Source: Dryocola sp036489025
GTDB lineage: Bacteria > Pseudomonadota > Gammaproteobacteria > Enterobacterales > Enterobacteriaceae
Length of the DNA stretch: 64,000 nucleotides
Assembly (NCBI GenBank): GCA_036489025.1
Contig: DASXGN010000004.1
Location: 1-64,000, forward strand
Direction: 5' to 3'
The position numbers and the translations under genes are program-made. Of the stretch, positions 51,891-61,101 are shown in pieces (position 1 is the stretch's first letter; every line of letters begins with the position of its first letter). Under the pieces are notes generated by a model. That model worked only from the letters and a program-made list of their open reading frames with translations, had not been told where the DNA came from and did not search any database.

Positions 51891-53042
51891 TTAGAAATCG
51901 TAACGCAGACGAACCAGGTTCATATCGCCCAGGTCGTCGGTGCTTGAGGTGAAGACGTGTTCGTAATCCACCTGGAAGCCGTAGTCCAGCTTAAAGCTCA
52001 CGCCCACGCCGTTATCAATGCGCTGGTAGTTGCGGCCATTGATGTATTCGATGCGGTCGCCCATGAAGTAAGGCTGGACGGATTTCAGCGCGTACTGGCC
52101 AACCGGGATGGTGTAGCCCGCGAAGTATTCCACGCCCCACGCATCGCCCGCGAAGTAGTTGTTCACGTCCACTTTTTTGGTGGTCATGAAGTTCTGGTAC
52201 CAGCCGCCGCCGAGGCTGAACGTCCAGTTGTCCGGTTTCCAGCTCAGCGCGGTACCGAGGATGTTCTGGTCGTAGGTTTTGCTGTCGCTGTTGCCAGGGT
52301 TACGCATTTCTGCGCGGGTGTAGTTCCACGCCGCACCCCAGGTCAGGTCGTTGGTCAGGTGGTAATCCACGCCCAGAGAGCCGCCGCCTTTACGCTTGTA
52401 GCGCAGGCCGTTGCCCGGCAGGTATTCACCGTCTTCGAACAGGTAAGAAGCATAAACATCCGCGTCGCCGAAGGTGTTTTTATATTTCAGCATCTTACGT
52501 GAACGGTAAGAACCATCGTAGTCGCCGTTGATGCCGTTGCCCGGCGCCTGGCCGATCATGTCGTAGTCCCAGATGTCGGTCTTCGCGCCAACCACATCGT
52601 AGTACACGCTGTTCTGCTGGCCGAAGGTCAGCTGACCCCAGGTTTTGCTTTTCAGACCGGTGTAAAGCATGCGGCGGGAAGTGTCGTTCGCGCCTTCTGC
52701 GTAGTGGTTATCCCAGTCAAATACCGCCGGAATATTTACGCCCAGTTCGTAATAGCTGATCCAGCTAATATCGTCGAACAGATAATAATCGGCTGCGAAA
52801 CGGAAGCGGGTGCCGCCGTCAAAACCATTACGTTTGTAAGAACCTTTATCGCCGTCGCCGCTCATCATGTTGAACTGCGGGCGAATACTCCCGCCAACGG
52901 TGAAGTTCAGGCGGCTAAGAGGATTGCCTGCCTGTGGATCCTGTTTTAATACTGTGATTTCAGCATTTGCAGCGGTAGAAACCATACCCAATAGCAGGCC
53001 AGCTCCCACCAGCTGTGGAAGAACGCGCATTTTACTTTTCAT
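51891..53042 (-). CDS. Outer-membrane porin
   Basis: The 383-residue protein has a signal peptide (MKSKMRVLPQLVGAGLLLGMVSTAANA) before AEITVLKQDPQAG. Alternating polar/hydrophobic strands suggest a 16-strand barrel; there is a GRLTFG-like segment (TWGQLTFGQQNSVYYDVVG), and the last residue is Phe (NLVRLRYDF), as usual for assembly by BAM. It resembles general porins only distantly and is not a close OmpC/OmpF copy, so its solute is unknown. ATG 53042 with AAGG upstream is preferred to TTG 53048. It stands alone, downstream of ybbP. Confidence 0.85.
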   Translation of the reverse strand: MKSKMRVLPQLVGAGLLLGMVSTAANAEITVLKQDPQAGNPLSRLNFTVGGSIRPQFNMMSGDGDKGSYKRNGFDGGTRFRFAADYYLFDDISWISYYELGVNIPAVFDWDNHYAEGANDTSRRMLYTGLKSKTWGQLTFGQQNSVYYDVVGAKTDIWDYDMIGQAPGNGINGDYDGSYRSRKMLKYKNTFGDADVYASYLFEDGEYLPGNGLRYKRKGGGSLGVDYHLTNDLTWGAAWNYTRAEMRNPGNSDSKTYDQNILGTALSWKPDNWTFSLGGGWYQNFMTTKKVDVNNYFAGDAWGVEYFAGYTIPVGQYALKSVQPYFMGDRIEYINGRNYQRIDNGVGVSFKLDYGFQVDYEHVFTSSTDDLGDMNLVRLRYDF

Positions 53043-53245
53043 TAACAAACCTTAGTAAGCGTATTTTTGTTTTAAGCGGAAAGATATTACCGTTTATTTT
53101 TGGCGTTGAGTTCGCCATTTTTAATGTTTTGTGCGGTTAACCGTCAGAGGTTTCTTAATAGATATTACAAAAATCGCAAGATTTGATTGAAATATGTTCT
53201 GGCGCAATGAAAAGCGAAATATAATGAAGTTTATAACGCACGGGT

Positions 53246-53286
53246 ACCGGGCAACGCTGGCGGTTTTAGCCGCAGCGTTACCCGGT
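53246..53286. repeat. Long imperfect hairpin after ybbP
   Basis: ACCGGGCAACGCTGGCGG pairs imperfectly with GCCGCAGCGTTACCCGGT (18-nt arms, three or four mismatches). It lies 12 nt past the ybbP stop and could end or protect the ybbAP transcript; no T-run follows in the ybbP direction. Confidence 0.55.
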
Positions 53287-53297
53287 AAAAATAGCAA

Positions 53298-55712
53298 TTA
53301 CGCAACAAACTGACGGAACAGAGCCTTGCCTTTCAGCAGCCGAATGCCCAGCCAGCCGCCGCAGAGCGAGAGCAATACCGCGCCCGTAAGCGGCAGGATA
53401 GCCCACAGCCGCCAGTCTGGTTCCCATGGGAAATCAAACACTTTAGTCTGCAACAGCCCCAGCGCCGTTTCCGCACCTATCGCCGCCACCAGGCCGGAGA
53501 CCAGGCCCAGCACCGCGAATTCGCACCATAACGTGGTGCGCAGCAGGCGTTTGCCCGCTCCCAGCGTGCGGTACACCACCAGCTCCTGATGGCGCTGGCG
53601 CATGCCGACCTGCACCTGGGCCAGCAGCAGCAGAACCCCGCAGGCGGTGACCAGCACGACCATCACTTCCAGCGCGCGGCTGACCTGCTCCAGCACCTGC
53701 CCAACCTGGCGCAGGATCGCGCCGATATCCAGCAGGCTGACGGTTGGAAACTCGCGGTTAAGCTGCGTCAGCAGAACGTTGGAGCCTTCCCAACGGAAGC
53801 TGGTCAGCCAGCTTTGCGGCTGGTTATCCAACGCGCCCGGCGGGAAGATAAAGTAGAAGTTTGGCCGCAGACTTTCCCAGTCAACTTTGCGCAGGCTGGA
53901 CACTTTGGCCGAGAAATCCTGCGTATCGCCCATAAAGGTGACGGTATCACCCAGCCTGATTTTCAGGCGCTTCGCCACGCCCTCGTCCATCGACACTTCC
54001 CCGGCCTTCGGCGGCCAGCTCCCGGCGAGAATGGGGTTGTGCTCCGGCTTCTGGCTTTGCCAGGTCAGATTCAGCTCGCGGTTCAGCGCCTCGTCCGGGT
54101 TGCCCTCGGTAGATTTGCCGTTAATCGCCGTCATGCGCACCCGCACAATCGGGTAGAAGGATTCGGGGATAACCTGGTGCTCGGCCAGAAACTCTTTCAC
54201 CGGCTGCACCTGCTCGGAAGCAATATTGATCAGGAAGTAATTCGGACTTTCCGGCGGCAGCTGCTGCTGCCAGCGGTCCAGCAGGTCGCCGCGCAGCACC
54301 AGCAGTAAAGCCAGCAGCATAAACGACAGCGAAAACGCGGCCAGCTGGCTCAGCGTCACCCACGGCTGGCGCAGCAGACGATTGACCGCCAGCCGCAGCG
54401 CAAGATTTTTCACCGTTAGCTTTTTGAGCAGCTTCAGCACGCCCCAGCCCACCACGCCGCACAGCGCCGCCAGCACGACCGTGCCCGCCAGCACCGCCCA
54501 CAGCAGCGTGCTGCCGCCCATCAAGAGCGCCAGCAGCAGCACAACAACGATGCTGACGATCGGCAGATAAATTTTCAGCGGCCAGACGTTCGCCACCGCG
54601 TCACGGCGTAAAACGCGCAGCGGCTGGGTCGCCAGCAGCAGGCGGTAAGGCCGCAGCCCCACCAGCACGGAAATCACCACCATCGAGCCGATCGCCCAGG
54701 CCCACGGCCACAGGCTGGCCGGGGGAAGCTCGGCGGGCAGCACGGGTTTTAGCAGGTGCATCAGGATGGCTTCAAACACCATGCCAGCCGCGCCGCCGGT
54801 AATGGCGGCGAGCGCCAGCACCATCAGCCATTGCCCGATGATGAGCTTGCGCAAGGCCGCCCGCCCTGCTCCAAGCGTTTTAAGAATCGCAACTAAATCG
54901 TAGCGGCTGCGGCAGTAGTGGCTCATCGCCACCGCGACCGCGGCCACGGCCAGCAGCAGCGTCAGCAATGCAGAAAGCAGCAGGAACTGCTGGGAACGCT
55001 CAAGGGATTTCCCCAGCGCGCCGTCGTCCTGCTCCATACCGTACCAGCGCTGCTCCGGCTTAAGCTTCGGCAGAAGATAGTTTTCATAGGCTTCGAGCTG
55101 CTGCGGCGTGCCGCCAAATTTATAGCGCCAGGTTATCCGGCTGCCCGGCTGAACCGCGCCCGTTTTCTCGACGTCGGCAAGGTTCATCATCAGGCGGGGG
55201 GCCATCTGGAACGGGTTGAAACCCGAGTCCGGTTCCTGTACCACCTCGCCGGCAATTTTTAACGTGGCGTCGCCCACGTCGAGGCTGTCGCCCACTTTAA
55301 GATTCAGCAGCGCCATCAGGCGCGGAGCCAGCAGCACGCTGCCCGGCTGCGGTTTTAAACGGGGCGGATTGGTTTCCAGCTCGCCGTACATCGGGTAAAC
55401 ATCGTCTACGGCCTTGACGCTTGCCAGCTGCGGCGTATCGCCCGCAAATGTCATGGTGGCGAAAGTAAGCTGTTTGCCGACTTTCAGCCCGTCTTTTTGG
55501 GCCTGGCTGAGCCACTCCTCCGGCACTTCACGCGAGCTGCGCAGCGCCCGGTCGCCCGCCATAAAATCACGGCTTTGCTGATTCAGCCCCTGCTCCATTC
55601 TGTCGCTGATATTGCCCAGCGCCAGCACGCAGGCCACCGCGAGACTCAGCGCCAGCCAGACAATCAGCAGCGACGGCGAGCGCCATTCGCGCCAGAACCA
55701 GCGGGCTATCAT
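53298..55712 (-). CDS. ybbP: ABC transporter permease YbbP
   Basis: This 804-residue protein has the length of E. coli YbbP. An N-terminal helix (SPSLLIVWLALSLAVACVLALG), a large periplasmic domain, and two FtsX-like groups of transmembrane helices can be seen. It forms an exporter-type ABC complex with YbbA; the substrate is not firmly known. The ATG at 55712 overlaps the ybbA stop (ATGA). An upstream in-frame start at 55724 is not needed. Confidence 0.94.
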   Translation of the reverse strand: MIARWFWREWRSPSLLIVWLALSLAVACVLALGNISDRMEQGLNQQSRDFMAGDRALRSSREVPEEWLSQAQKDGLKVGKQLTFATMTFAGDTPQLASVKAVDDVYPMYGELETNPPRLKPQPGSVLLAPRLMALLNLKVGDSLDVGDATLKIAGEVVQEPDSGFNPFQMAPRLMMNLADVEKTGAVQPGSRITWRYKFGGTPQQLEAYENYLLPKLKPEQRWYGMEQDDGALGKSLERSQQFLLLSALLTLLLAVAAVAVAMSHYCRSRYDLVAILKTLGAGRAALRKLIIGQWLMVLALAAITGGAAGMVFEAILMHLLKPVLPAELPPASLWPWAWAIGSMVVISVLVGLRPYRLLLATQPLRVLRRDAVANVWPLKIYLPIVSIVVVLLLALLMGGSTLLWAVLAGTVVLAALCGVVGWGVLKLLKKLTVKNLALRLAVNRLLRQPWVTLSQLAAFSLSFMLLALLLVLRGDLLDRWQQQLPPESPNYFLINIASEQVQPVKEFLAEHQVIPESFYPIVRVRMTAINGKSTEGNPDEALNRELNLTWQSQKPEHNPILAGSWPPKAGEVSMDEGVAKRLKIRLGDTVTFMGDTQDFSAKVSSLRKVDWESLRPNFYFIFPPGALDNQPQSWLTSFRWEGSNVLLTQLNREFPTVSLLDIGAILRQVGQVLEQVSRALEVMVVLVTACGVLLLLAQVQVGMRQRHQELVVYRTLGAGKRLLRTTLWCEFAVLGLVSGLVAAIGAETALGLLQTKVFDFPWEPDWRLWAILPLTGAVLLSLCGGWLGIRLLKGKALFRQFVA

Positions 55713-56395
55713 GCTTCCTCCCACAGTTTACCTTCGCGCAGGCGCAGGCGGCGGTCACAGCGGGCGGCAAGCTGTTCGTCGTGGGTGACGAGGATCAGCG
55801 TGGTGGCGAAATCGCGGTTGAGAGAGAAAAGCAGATCGGCGATACGATCGCCCGTTTGCCGGTCCAGATTGCCGGTTGGCTCATCGGCAAACAGCACGCC
55901 GGGACGGCCATTAAACGCTCGTGCCAGGGCCACGCGCTGCTGTTCACCGCCGGAAAGCTGGGCCGGTAGATGATCCAGACGCTTGCCCAGCCCGAGCTGT
56001 TCCAGCAGGGCTTTCGCCTGCGCCCGGCTGGCAGAATCGTTCTCACCGCGCAACAGCGCCGGCAGCTCCACGTTTTCCAGCGCGTTGAGCGTTGGCACCA
56101 GCATAAATGACTGGAACACAAAGCCGACGTTTCTGGCCCGTAAGGCCGCGCGGGCCTCTTCATCCATGCTGTGCAGCGGCTGGCCGCACAGGTGTACTTC
56201 GCCCTCGCTGCCGTCGTCCAGCCCGGCCAGAATCGCCAGCAGCGTGGACTTGCCCGAGCCGGATTCACCTATCAGCGCGATGGTCTGCGCCGGTTTGACA
56301 ACCAGCTCAACTCCGGTAAGGATGGTGAGCTGATGCTCCCCATGACCTACGGACTTACTAAGATGATGAACTTCAACAATGTTTTCCGCTGGCAT
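55709..56395 (-). CDS. ybbA: ABC transporter ATP-binding protein YbbA
   Basis: This 228-residue ATPase of the LolD/MacB type has Walker A GESGSGKST, signature LSGGEQQRVALARA and Walker B VLFADEPTGNLD. It works with YbbP. It starts MPAENIVEVHHLSKSVG, identical in layout to E. coli. The 5' end overlaps the start of divergent tesA by 33 bp (56363-56395), so each promoter lies inside the other gene. Confidence 0.95.
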   Translation of the reverse strand: MPAENIVEVHHLSKSVGHGEHQLTILTGVELVVKPAQTIALIGESGSGKSTLLAILAGLDDGSEGEVHLCGQPLHSMDEEARAALRARNVGFVFQSFMLVPTLNALENVELPALLRGENDSASRAQAKALLEQLGLGKRLDHLPAQLSGGEQQRVALARAFNGRPGVLFADEPTGNLDRQTGDRIADLLFSLNRDFATTLILVTHDEQLAARCDRRLRLREGKLWEEA

Positions 56396-56992
56396 TTGCC
56401 CTTCCTGTTTCTGGCTTTGATGACCTTCCGTGCCGCAGCCGCGGACACGCTGTTGATTCTGGGTGACAGCCTGAGCGCCGGATACCGCATGTCCGCGACC
56501 GCCGCCTGGCCTGCGCTGCTGGACACCAAATGGCACCAGCAAAATACCAAAGTGATTAACGCCAGCATCAGCGGCGATACCGCGCCGCAGGGGCTGGCCC
56601 GCCTGCCCGCGCTGTTAAAACAGCACCAGCCGCGCTGGGTATTGATCGAGCTTGGCGGCAACGATGGCCTGCGCGGGTTTCAGCCTCAGGCCATTGAGAA
56701 AAGTTTGCGCCAGATTATCGCCGACGTGAAGGCGGCCAACGCTCAGCCGCTGCTGATGCAAATTCGCCTGCCCGCCAACTACGGTCGTCGGTATAATGAA
56801 GCGTTTAGCGCTATTTATCCGCAGCTTGCCAAAGAGTTTTCGGTTCCTCTGCTGCCGTTCTTTATGGAGGAAGTTTATCTGAAACCGCAATGGATGCAGG
56901 ATGACGGCATTCACCCTAACAGCGATGCCCAGCCGTTTATCGCCGACTGGATGGCTACCCGTCTGGCACCGTTAGTTAATCACGACAGTTAA
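56363..56992 (+). CDS. tesA: Acyl-CoA thioesterase I / protease I / lysophospholipase TesA
   Basis: This 209-residue SGNH hydrolase starts MMNFNNVFRWHLPFLFL. The signal peptide ends before ADTLLILGDSLSAG, which holds the nucleophile. GGNDG and the C-terminal DDGIHP complete the Ser/Gly/Asn/His set. A periplasmic multifunctional esterase. Its first 33 bases overlap divergent ybbA. Confidence 0.96.
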   Translation: MMNFNNVFRWHLPFLFLALMTFRAAAADTLLILGDSLSAGYRMSATAAWPALLDTKWHQQNTKVINASISGDTAPQGLARLPALLKQHQPRWVLIELGGNDGLRGFQPQAIEKSLRQIIADVKAANAQPLLMQIRLPANYGRRYNEAFSAIYPQLAKEFSVPLLPFFMEEVYLKPQWMQDDGIHPNSDAQPFIADWMATRLAPLVNHDS

Positions 56993-57033
56993 CCACGACT
57001 CATGAACAATTGGGGCTACCCCCGGGTAAAGTT

Positions 57034-57804
57034 ATGCAAAAATCCATTTTAATTACAGGTTGTTCCAGCGGTATCGGCCTGGCCTGCGCGCACGAATTAA
57101 AGCGCCTGGGCTACCGCATTCTGGCCGCCTGCCGCAAGCCAGAGGACGTCGAGCGAATGAACCAGCTCGGCTTTACCGGCGTGGAGCTGGATTTGGATTC
57201 CCCGCAAAGCGTGGAGAAAGCCGCAGCGGAGGTTATCGCGCTGACGGAAAATCGCCTGTACGGGATCTTCAACAACGGCGGCTACGGCGTTTATGGCCCG
57301 CTGCAAACCCTTTCCCGCCAGCAGTTGGAACAGCAGTTTTCCACCAACGTTTTTGGCGCGCATCAGTTGACCATGCTGCTGCTCCCGGCCATGCTGCCGC
57401 ACCGCGAAGGGCGCATTGTGATGACAAGTTCGGTGATGGGCTTCATCGCCACGCCGGGGCGTGGCGCCTACGCCGCCAGCAAATACGCGCTGGAAGCCTG
57501 GTCGGACACGCTGCGCATGGAGCTGCACCACAGCGGTATCCAGGTCAGTCTGATTGAACCTGGCCCTATCCGCACGCAGTTCAGCGAAAACGTCAATCAG
57601 ACGCGGGCGGAGCAGCCGGTTGAAAACCCCGGCATCGCCGCACGTTTTACGCTCGGGCCGGAGGCAGTGGTGGAGAAAGTGCGCCATGCTTTTGAAAGTT
57701 CAAAACCAAAACTACGCTATCCGGTAACCCTGGTTGCCCATGCGATGTCGTGGCTGCGCCGCCTGCTTCCAGGCCGTCTGCTTGATAAAATTTTACGTGG
57801 ATGA
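57034..57804 (+). CDS. ybbO: Short-chain dehydrogenase YbbO
   Basis: This 256-residue SDR-family enzyme has the cofactor motif TGCSSGIG and catalytic YAASK. The usual NNAG motif reads NNGG here (GIFNNGGYGVYG). E. coli YbbO is an NADP-dependent aldehyde/ketone reductase. I use ATG 57034 (MQKSILITG); the E. coli annotation includes a few upstream residues (TGKVMQKS) that are also partly conserved here (PPGKVMQKS), so a start at TTG 57010 remains possible. Confidence 0.9.
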   Translation: MQKSILITGCSSGIGLACAHELKRLGYRILAACRKPEDVERMNQLGFTGVELDLDSPQSVEKAAAEVIALTENRLYGIFNNGGYGVYGPLQTLSRQQLEQQFSTNVFGAHQLTMLLLPAMLPHREGRIVMTSSVMGFIATPGRGAYAASKYALEAWSDTLRMELHHSGIQVSLIEPGPIRTQFSENVNQTRAEQPVENPGIAARFTLGPEAVVEKVRHAFESSKPKLRYPVTLVAHAMSWLRRLLPGRLLDKILRG

Positions 57805-57862
57805 GTTGAAGCTCAGGCGCTCGCCCCCATGTAAAACACAAATGCTTAAAAGAGAGTGACTC

Positions 57863-58717
57863 ATGTCTGCCCAATACAATATCGACATTACCGAAGCGAA
57901 CCTCCACCAGACTCTGGAACAGTCCGTTACTACGCCAGTTCTGTTTTACTTCTGGTCCGCCCGCAGCCAGCACTGCGAGGAGCTGACGCCGGTTCTGGAC
58001 AAGCTCGCCGCGCAGTATCAGGGGCAATTTATTCTCGCCAAAGTGGATTGCGATGCGGAGCAGATGGTCGCCTCGCAGTTTGGTTTGCGCAGCATTCCCA
58101 CCGTTTATCTGTTCCAGAACGGCCAGCCGGTCGACGGCTTCCAGGGCCCGCAGCCGGAAGAGGCTATTCGCGCCCTGCTTGAAAAAGTGCTGCCGCGCGA
58201 AGAAGAGCTGAAGGCACAGGAAGCGATGCAGCTGGTGCAGGAAGGTAAACACGCCGAGGCCCTGCCGCTGCTGAAAGACGCCTGGCAGCTGTCGAACCAG
58301 GATAGCGAAATTGGCCTGCTGTTGGCGGAGGTGCAGATTGCGCTGAACCGCAGCGAAGACGCCGAGGCGGTGCTGAAAACCATTCCGCTTCAGGATCAGG
58401 ATACCCGCTATCAGGGGCTGATCGCGCAGATCGACCTGCTCAAGCAGGCTGCCGACACGCCGGAAATCCAGCAGCTACAGCAGCAGGTGGAAAAGGAGCC
58501 AGAGAACGCGCAGTTAGCCAGCCAGCTGGCGCTCCAGCTGCACCAGGTCGGGCGCAACGAAGAGGCGCTGGAACTGCTGTTTACCCATCTGAAAAAAGAC
58601 CTCAGCGCCGCCGACGGCCAGGTTCGTAAGATGCTGATGGAAATTCTGGCCGCGCTGGGCACCGGCGACGCCCTGGCTTCCAAATATCGCCGCCAGATTT
58701 ACTCGCTGCTGTACTAA
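57863..58717 (+). CDS. cnoX: Chaperedoxin CnoX (YbbN)
   Basis: The 284-residue protein, equal in length to E. coli CnoX, has an N-terminal thioredoxin-like domain with SQHC instead of CxxC (FYFWSARSQHCEEL) and C-terminal TPR-like helices (from about residue 115). It protects proteins from overoxidation by hypochlorous acid and hands them to GroEL or DnaK. A GAGTGAC leader precedes the ATG. Confidence 0.95.
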   Translation: MSAQYNIDITEANLHQTLEQSVTTPVLFYFWSARSQHCEELTPVLDKLAAQYQGQFILAKVDCDAEQMVASQFGLRSIPTVYLFQNGQPVDGFQGPQPEEAIRALLEKVLPREEELKAQEAMQLVQEGKHAEALPLLKDAWQLSNQDSEIGLLLAEVQIALNRSEDAEAVLKTIPLQDQDTRYQGLIAQIDLLKQAADTPEIQQLQQQVEKEPENAQLASQLALQLHQVGRNEEALELLFTHLKKDLSAADGQVRKMLMEILAALGTGDALASKYRRQIYSLLY

Positions 58718-58746
58718 CGGGCAGGTGGTAAATACTTCTGAAAACG

Positions 58747-58770
58747 AAGGCCGACTATGTCGGCCTTTTT
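58747..58770. terminator. Bidirectional terminator between cnoX and the CFA synthase gene
   Basis: AAGGCCGAC-TAT-GTCGGCCTT has A residues on the left and TTTTT on the right, between two converging genes. Confidence 0.88.
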
Positions 58771-58774
58771 ATAT

Positions 58775-59926
58775 TTAGCGATAGACCCGAATGCCGTCCT
58801 CGACGCCGTGCGGGCTGAACAGCACCTGCCAGAGCTGAATATTTCGCGCGCGAAAAGCTCCCGCGCAGGCGTTCAGATAATAGGTGAACATACGTTTAAA
58901 TCGCTCGTCATAGCGGCGGCTCATATTTGGCCAGCAGCGCAGAAAGTTTTCATACCAGGCCATTAACGTTCTGTCGTAGTCGGCCCCGATATTGTGCCAG
59001 TCTTCCATGACAAAGTGTTTTTCACTTACCGTTGCAATATGCTGCACGGAAGGTAAACATCCGTTCGGGAATATATATTTATTAATCCACGGATCGACGT
59101 TTAAATCCGTTTCGTTAGAGCCAATGGTATGCAGTAAAAAAAGCCCGTCATCTTTAATATTGCGGGCTGCTACATCAAAGTAGGTGCCGTAATTTTTTGG
59201 CCCAACGTGCTCGAACATGCCCACCGAAACAATTCGGTCAAACTGCCCGTTCAGGTCGCGATAATCCTGCAGAAGGATCTCCACGTCCAGGCCACGGCAG
59301 CGATCCTGCGCCATTTTTTGCTGCTGGGCAGAAATTGTTACGCCGGTGACGGAAACGCCATACTTCTGCGCGGCATACTGCGCCAGGCCGCCCCAGCCGC
59401 AGCCGATGTCCAGCAGCTTCATGCCGGGCTTCAGCTGGAGCTTTTCGCAAATCATTTTCAGCTTGTTGCGCTGCGCTTGCGCCAAATCACCGGCGTCTTT
59501 CCAGTAGCCGCAGGAATACTGCATGTACGGGTCCAGCATAGCGGCAAACAGGTCGTTGCCAATATCGTAATGCTCTTTGCCAACAATCCAGGCGCGCTTT
59601 CGCGACTGCAGATTAAACAAACGCGCTCCGGCAATCCGCATCAGATCGGCAAGCTTTTTCGGCATTCTTTCATCCAGGCCGGAGCGCAGAATTTGGGTGA
59701 ACAAAATATCCAGCCGCTCGCAGTCCCACCAGCCGTCCATATAACTTTCTCCCAGCCCGAGCGATCCTTCCTGCAATACGCGCTTGAAGAACTGAGGATG
59801 ATTGACCTGAATATCTGCGGCGTTATTTCCATCAATACTAATCCCGGTGGCAGTCATTAATTCTTCAATAATATCCTGCCAGCGACTTTTATTATGCTGG
59901 TACTGGTTCGCGGTGATTGTTCTCAT
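58775..59926 (-). CDS. cfa: Cyclopropane-fatty-acyl-phospholipid synthase
   Basis: This 383-residue enzyme resembles E. coli Cfa (382) along its length. An N-terminal lipid-binding domain is followed by a SAM-methyltransferase domain with LLDIGCGWGGLAQYAA (about residue 170), VSVGMFEHVGPKNY for bicarbonate and active-site contacts, and TYYLNACAGAFRAR near the C-terminus. It adds a methylene group from SAM across double bonds of membrane lipids. ATG 59926 has GAGGT upstream; the ATG at 59962 adds 12 unrelated residues. In K-12 this position, between cnoX and qmcA, is held by fetAB, so this is either the relocated cfa or a second copy. Confidence 0.92.
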   Translation of the reverse strand: MRTITANQYQHNKSRWQDIIEELMTATGISIDGNNAADIQVNHPQFFKRVLQEGSLGLGESYMDGWWDCERLDILFTQILRSGLDERMPKKLADLMRIAGARLFNLQSRKRAWIVGKEHYDIGNDLFAAMLDPYMQYSCGYWKDAGDLAQAQRNKLKMICEKLQLKPGMKLLDIGCGWGGLAQYAAQKYGVSVTGVTISAQQQKMAQDRCRGLDVEILLQDYRDLNGQFDRIVSVGMFEHVGPKNYGTYFDVAARNIKDDGLFLLHTIGSNETDLNVDPWINKYIFPNGCLPSVQHIATVSEKHFVMEDWHNIGADYDRTLMAWYENFLRCWPNMSRRYDERFKRMFTYYLNACAGAFRARNIQLWQVLFSPHGVEDGIRVYR

Positions 59927-60186
59927 TGCTACCTCGGGTAGAGATAAATATTCCCTTGCCAAAAGCCGCCCGCAAGTCTGAAAAGGGCGACCGAATGAGC
60001 CGATATTACGCCCTGTTTTATCATTGCTAAAATGAACTTAAATCATCATTTGTATTCCATTTCGGAATGATTTTACCCGGCTACGGCTGAGCGACAGAAG
60101 AAATAGCCGGCGTTGCGGCCATAAGTCACTGAATGTTTCTGCGCCAGCGGTTACACTATTGCCAAAACAAACAGGAGGTTTTTTTG

Positions 60187-61101
60187 ATGCTAATCGTCAT
60201 TCCCGTACTGATCCTCGTCGCGCTGATCGTCGTCGGCGCCGGGGTAAAAATCGTGCCTCAGGGCTACCAATGGACCGTAGAGCGCTTTGGCCGATACACC
60301 AAAACCCTGATGCCGGGCCTGAGCCTTGTCGTGCCATTCATGGACCGCATTGGCCGCAAAATCAATATGATGGAGCAGGTGCTCGATATCCCTTCTCAGG
60401 AAGTCATTTCCAAAGATAACGCCAACGTATCCATCGATGCCGTTTGTTTTATTCAGGTTGTCGACGCGCCGCGCGCGGCTTATGAAGTCAGCAACCTCGA
60501 GCTGGCGATTATCAACCTCACAATGACCAACATCCGTACGGTGCTGGGCTCCATGGAGCTCGACGAAATGCTGTCCCAGCGCGACAACATCAATACGCGC
60601 CTGCTGCATATCGTGGATGAAGCCACCAATCCGTGGGGCATTAAAATTACCCGTATTGAAATTCGCGACGTGCGTCCACCGGCGGAGCTGATTGACGCCA
60701 TGAACGCGCAGATGAAGGCCGAGCGTACCAAGCGCGCCTATATTCTGGAAGCGGAAGGGATTCGCCAGGCTGAAATCGTTAAGGCCGAGGGTGAGAAACA
60801 GTCGAAAATCCTGAAGGCCGAAGGCGAGCGCCAGTCGGCATTCTTGCAGGCCGAAGCCCGCGAACGTAGCGCCGAGGCGGAAGCCCGCGCCACCCAGATG
60901 GTTTCCGAAGCTATCGCGAAGGGCGATATTCAGGCGGTGAACTACTTCGTCGCCCAGAAATACACCGACGCGCTGCAGCAGATTGGCTCGGCCAATAACA
61001 GCAAAGTCGTGCTGATGCCGCTGGATGCCACCAGCCTGATGGGTTCCATCGCCGGGATTAGCGAGCTTATTTCGCAGAGCGGCAGCGAGCGTAAAAGATG
61101 A
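60187..61101 (+). CDS. qmcA: SPFH/Band 7 membrane protein QmcA
   Basis: The 304-residue protein has one N-terminal transmembrane helix (MLIVIPVLILVALIVVGAGV), the SPFH domain (VPQGYQWTVERFGRYTKTLMPG onward) and a C-terminal helical part rich in AEGEKQSKILKAEGERQS repeats. It belongs to the stomatin/HflK family and is linked to membrane-protein quality control. A strong AGGAGG ribosome site precedes ATG 60187. The stop overlaps ybbJ (ATGA). Confidence 0.95.
   Translation: MLIVIPVLILVALIVVGAGVKIVPQGYQWTVERFGRYTKTLMPGLSLVVPFMDRIGRKINMMEQVLDIPSQEVISKDNANVSIDAVCFIQVVDAPRAAYEVSNLELAIINLTMTNIRTVLGSMELDEMLSQRDNINTRLLHIVDEATNPWGIKITRIEIRDVRPPAELIDAMNAQMKAERTKRAYILEAEGIRQAEIVKAEGEKQSKILKAEGERQSAFLQAEARERSAEAEARATQMVSEAIAKGDIQAVNYFVAQKYTDALQQIGSANNSKVVLMPLDATSLMGSIAGISELISQSGSERKR

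Noticed and set aside
53134..53143. Palindrome CGGTTAACCG upstream of the porin gene
   Set aside because: A single 10-bp palindrome without a partner site or known consensus; could be chance.
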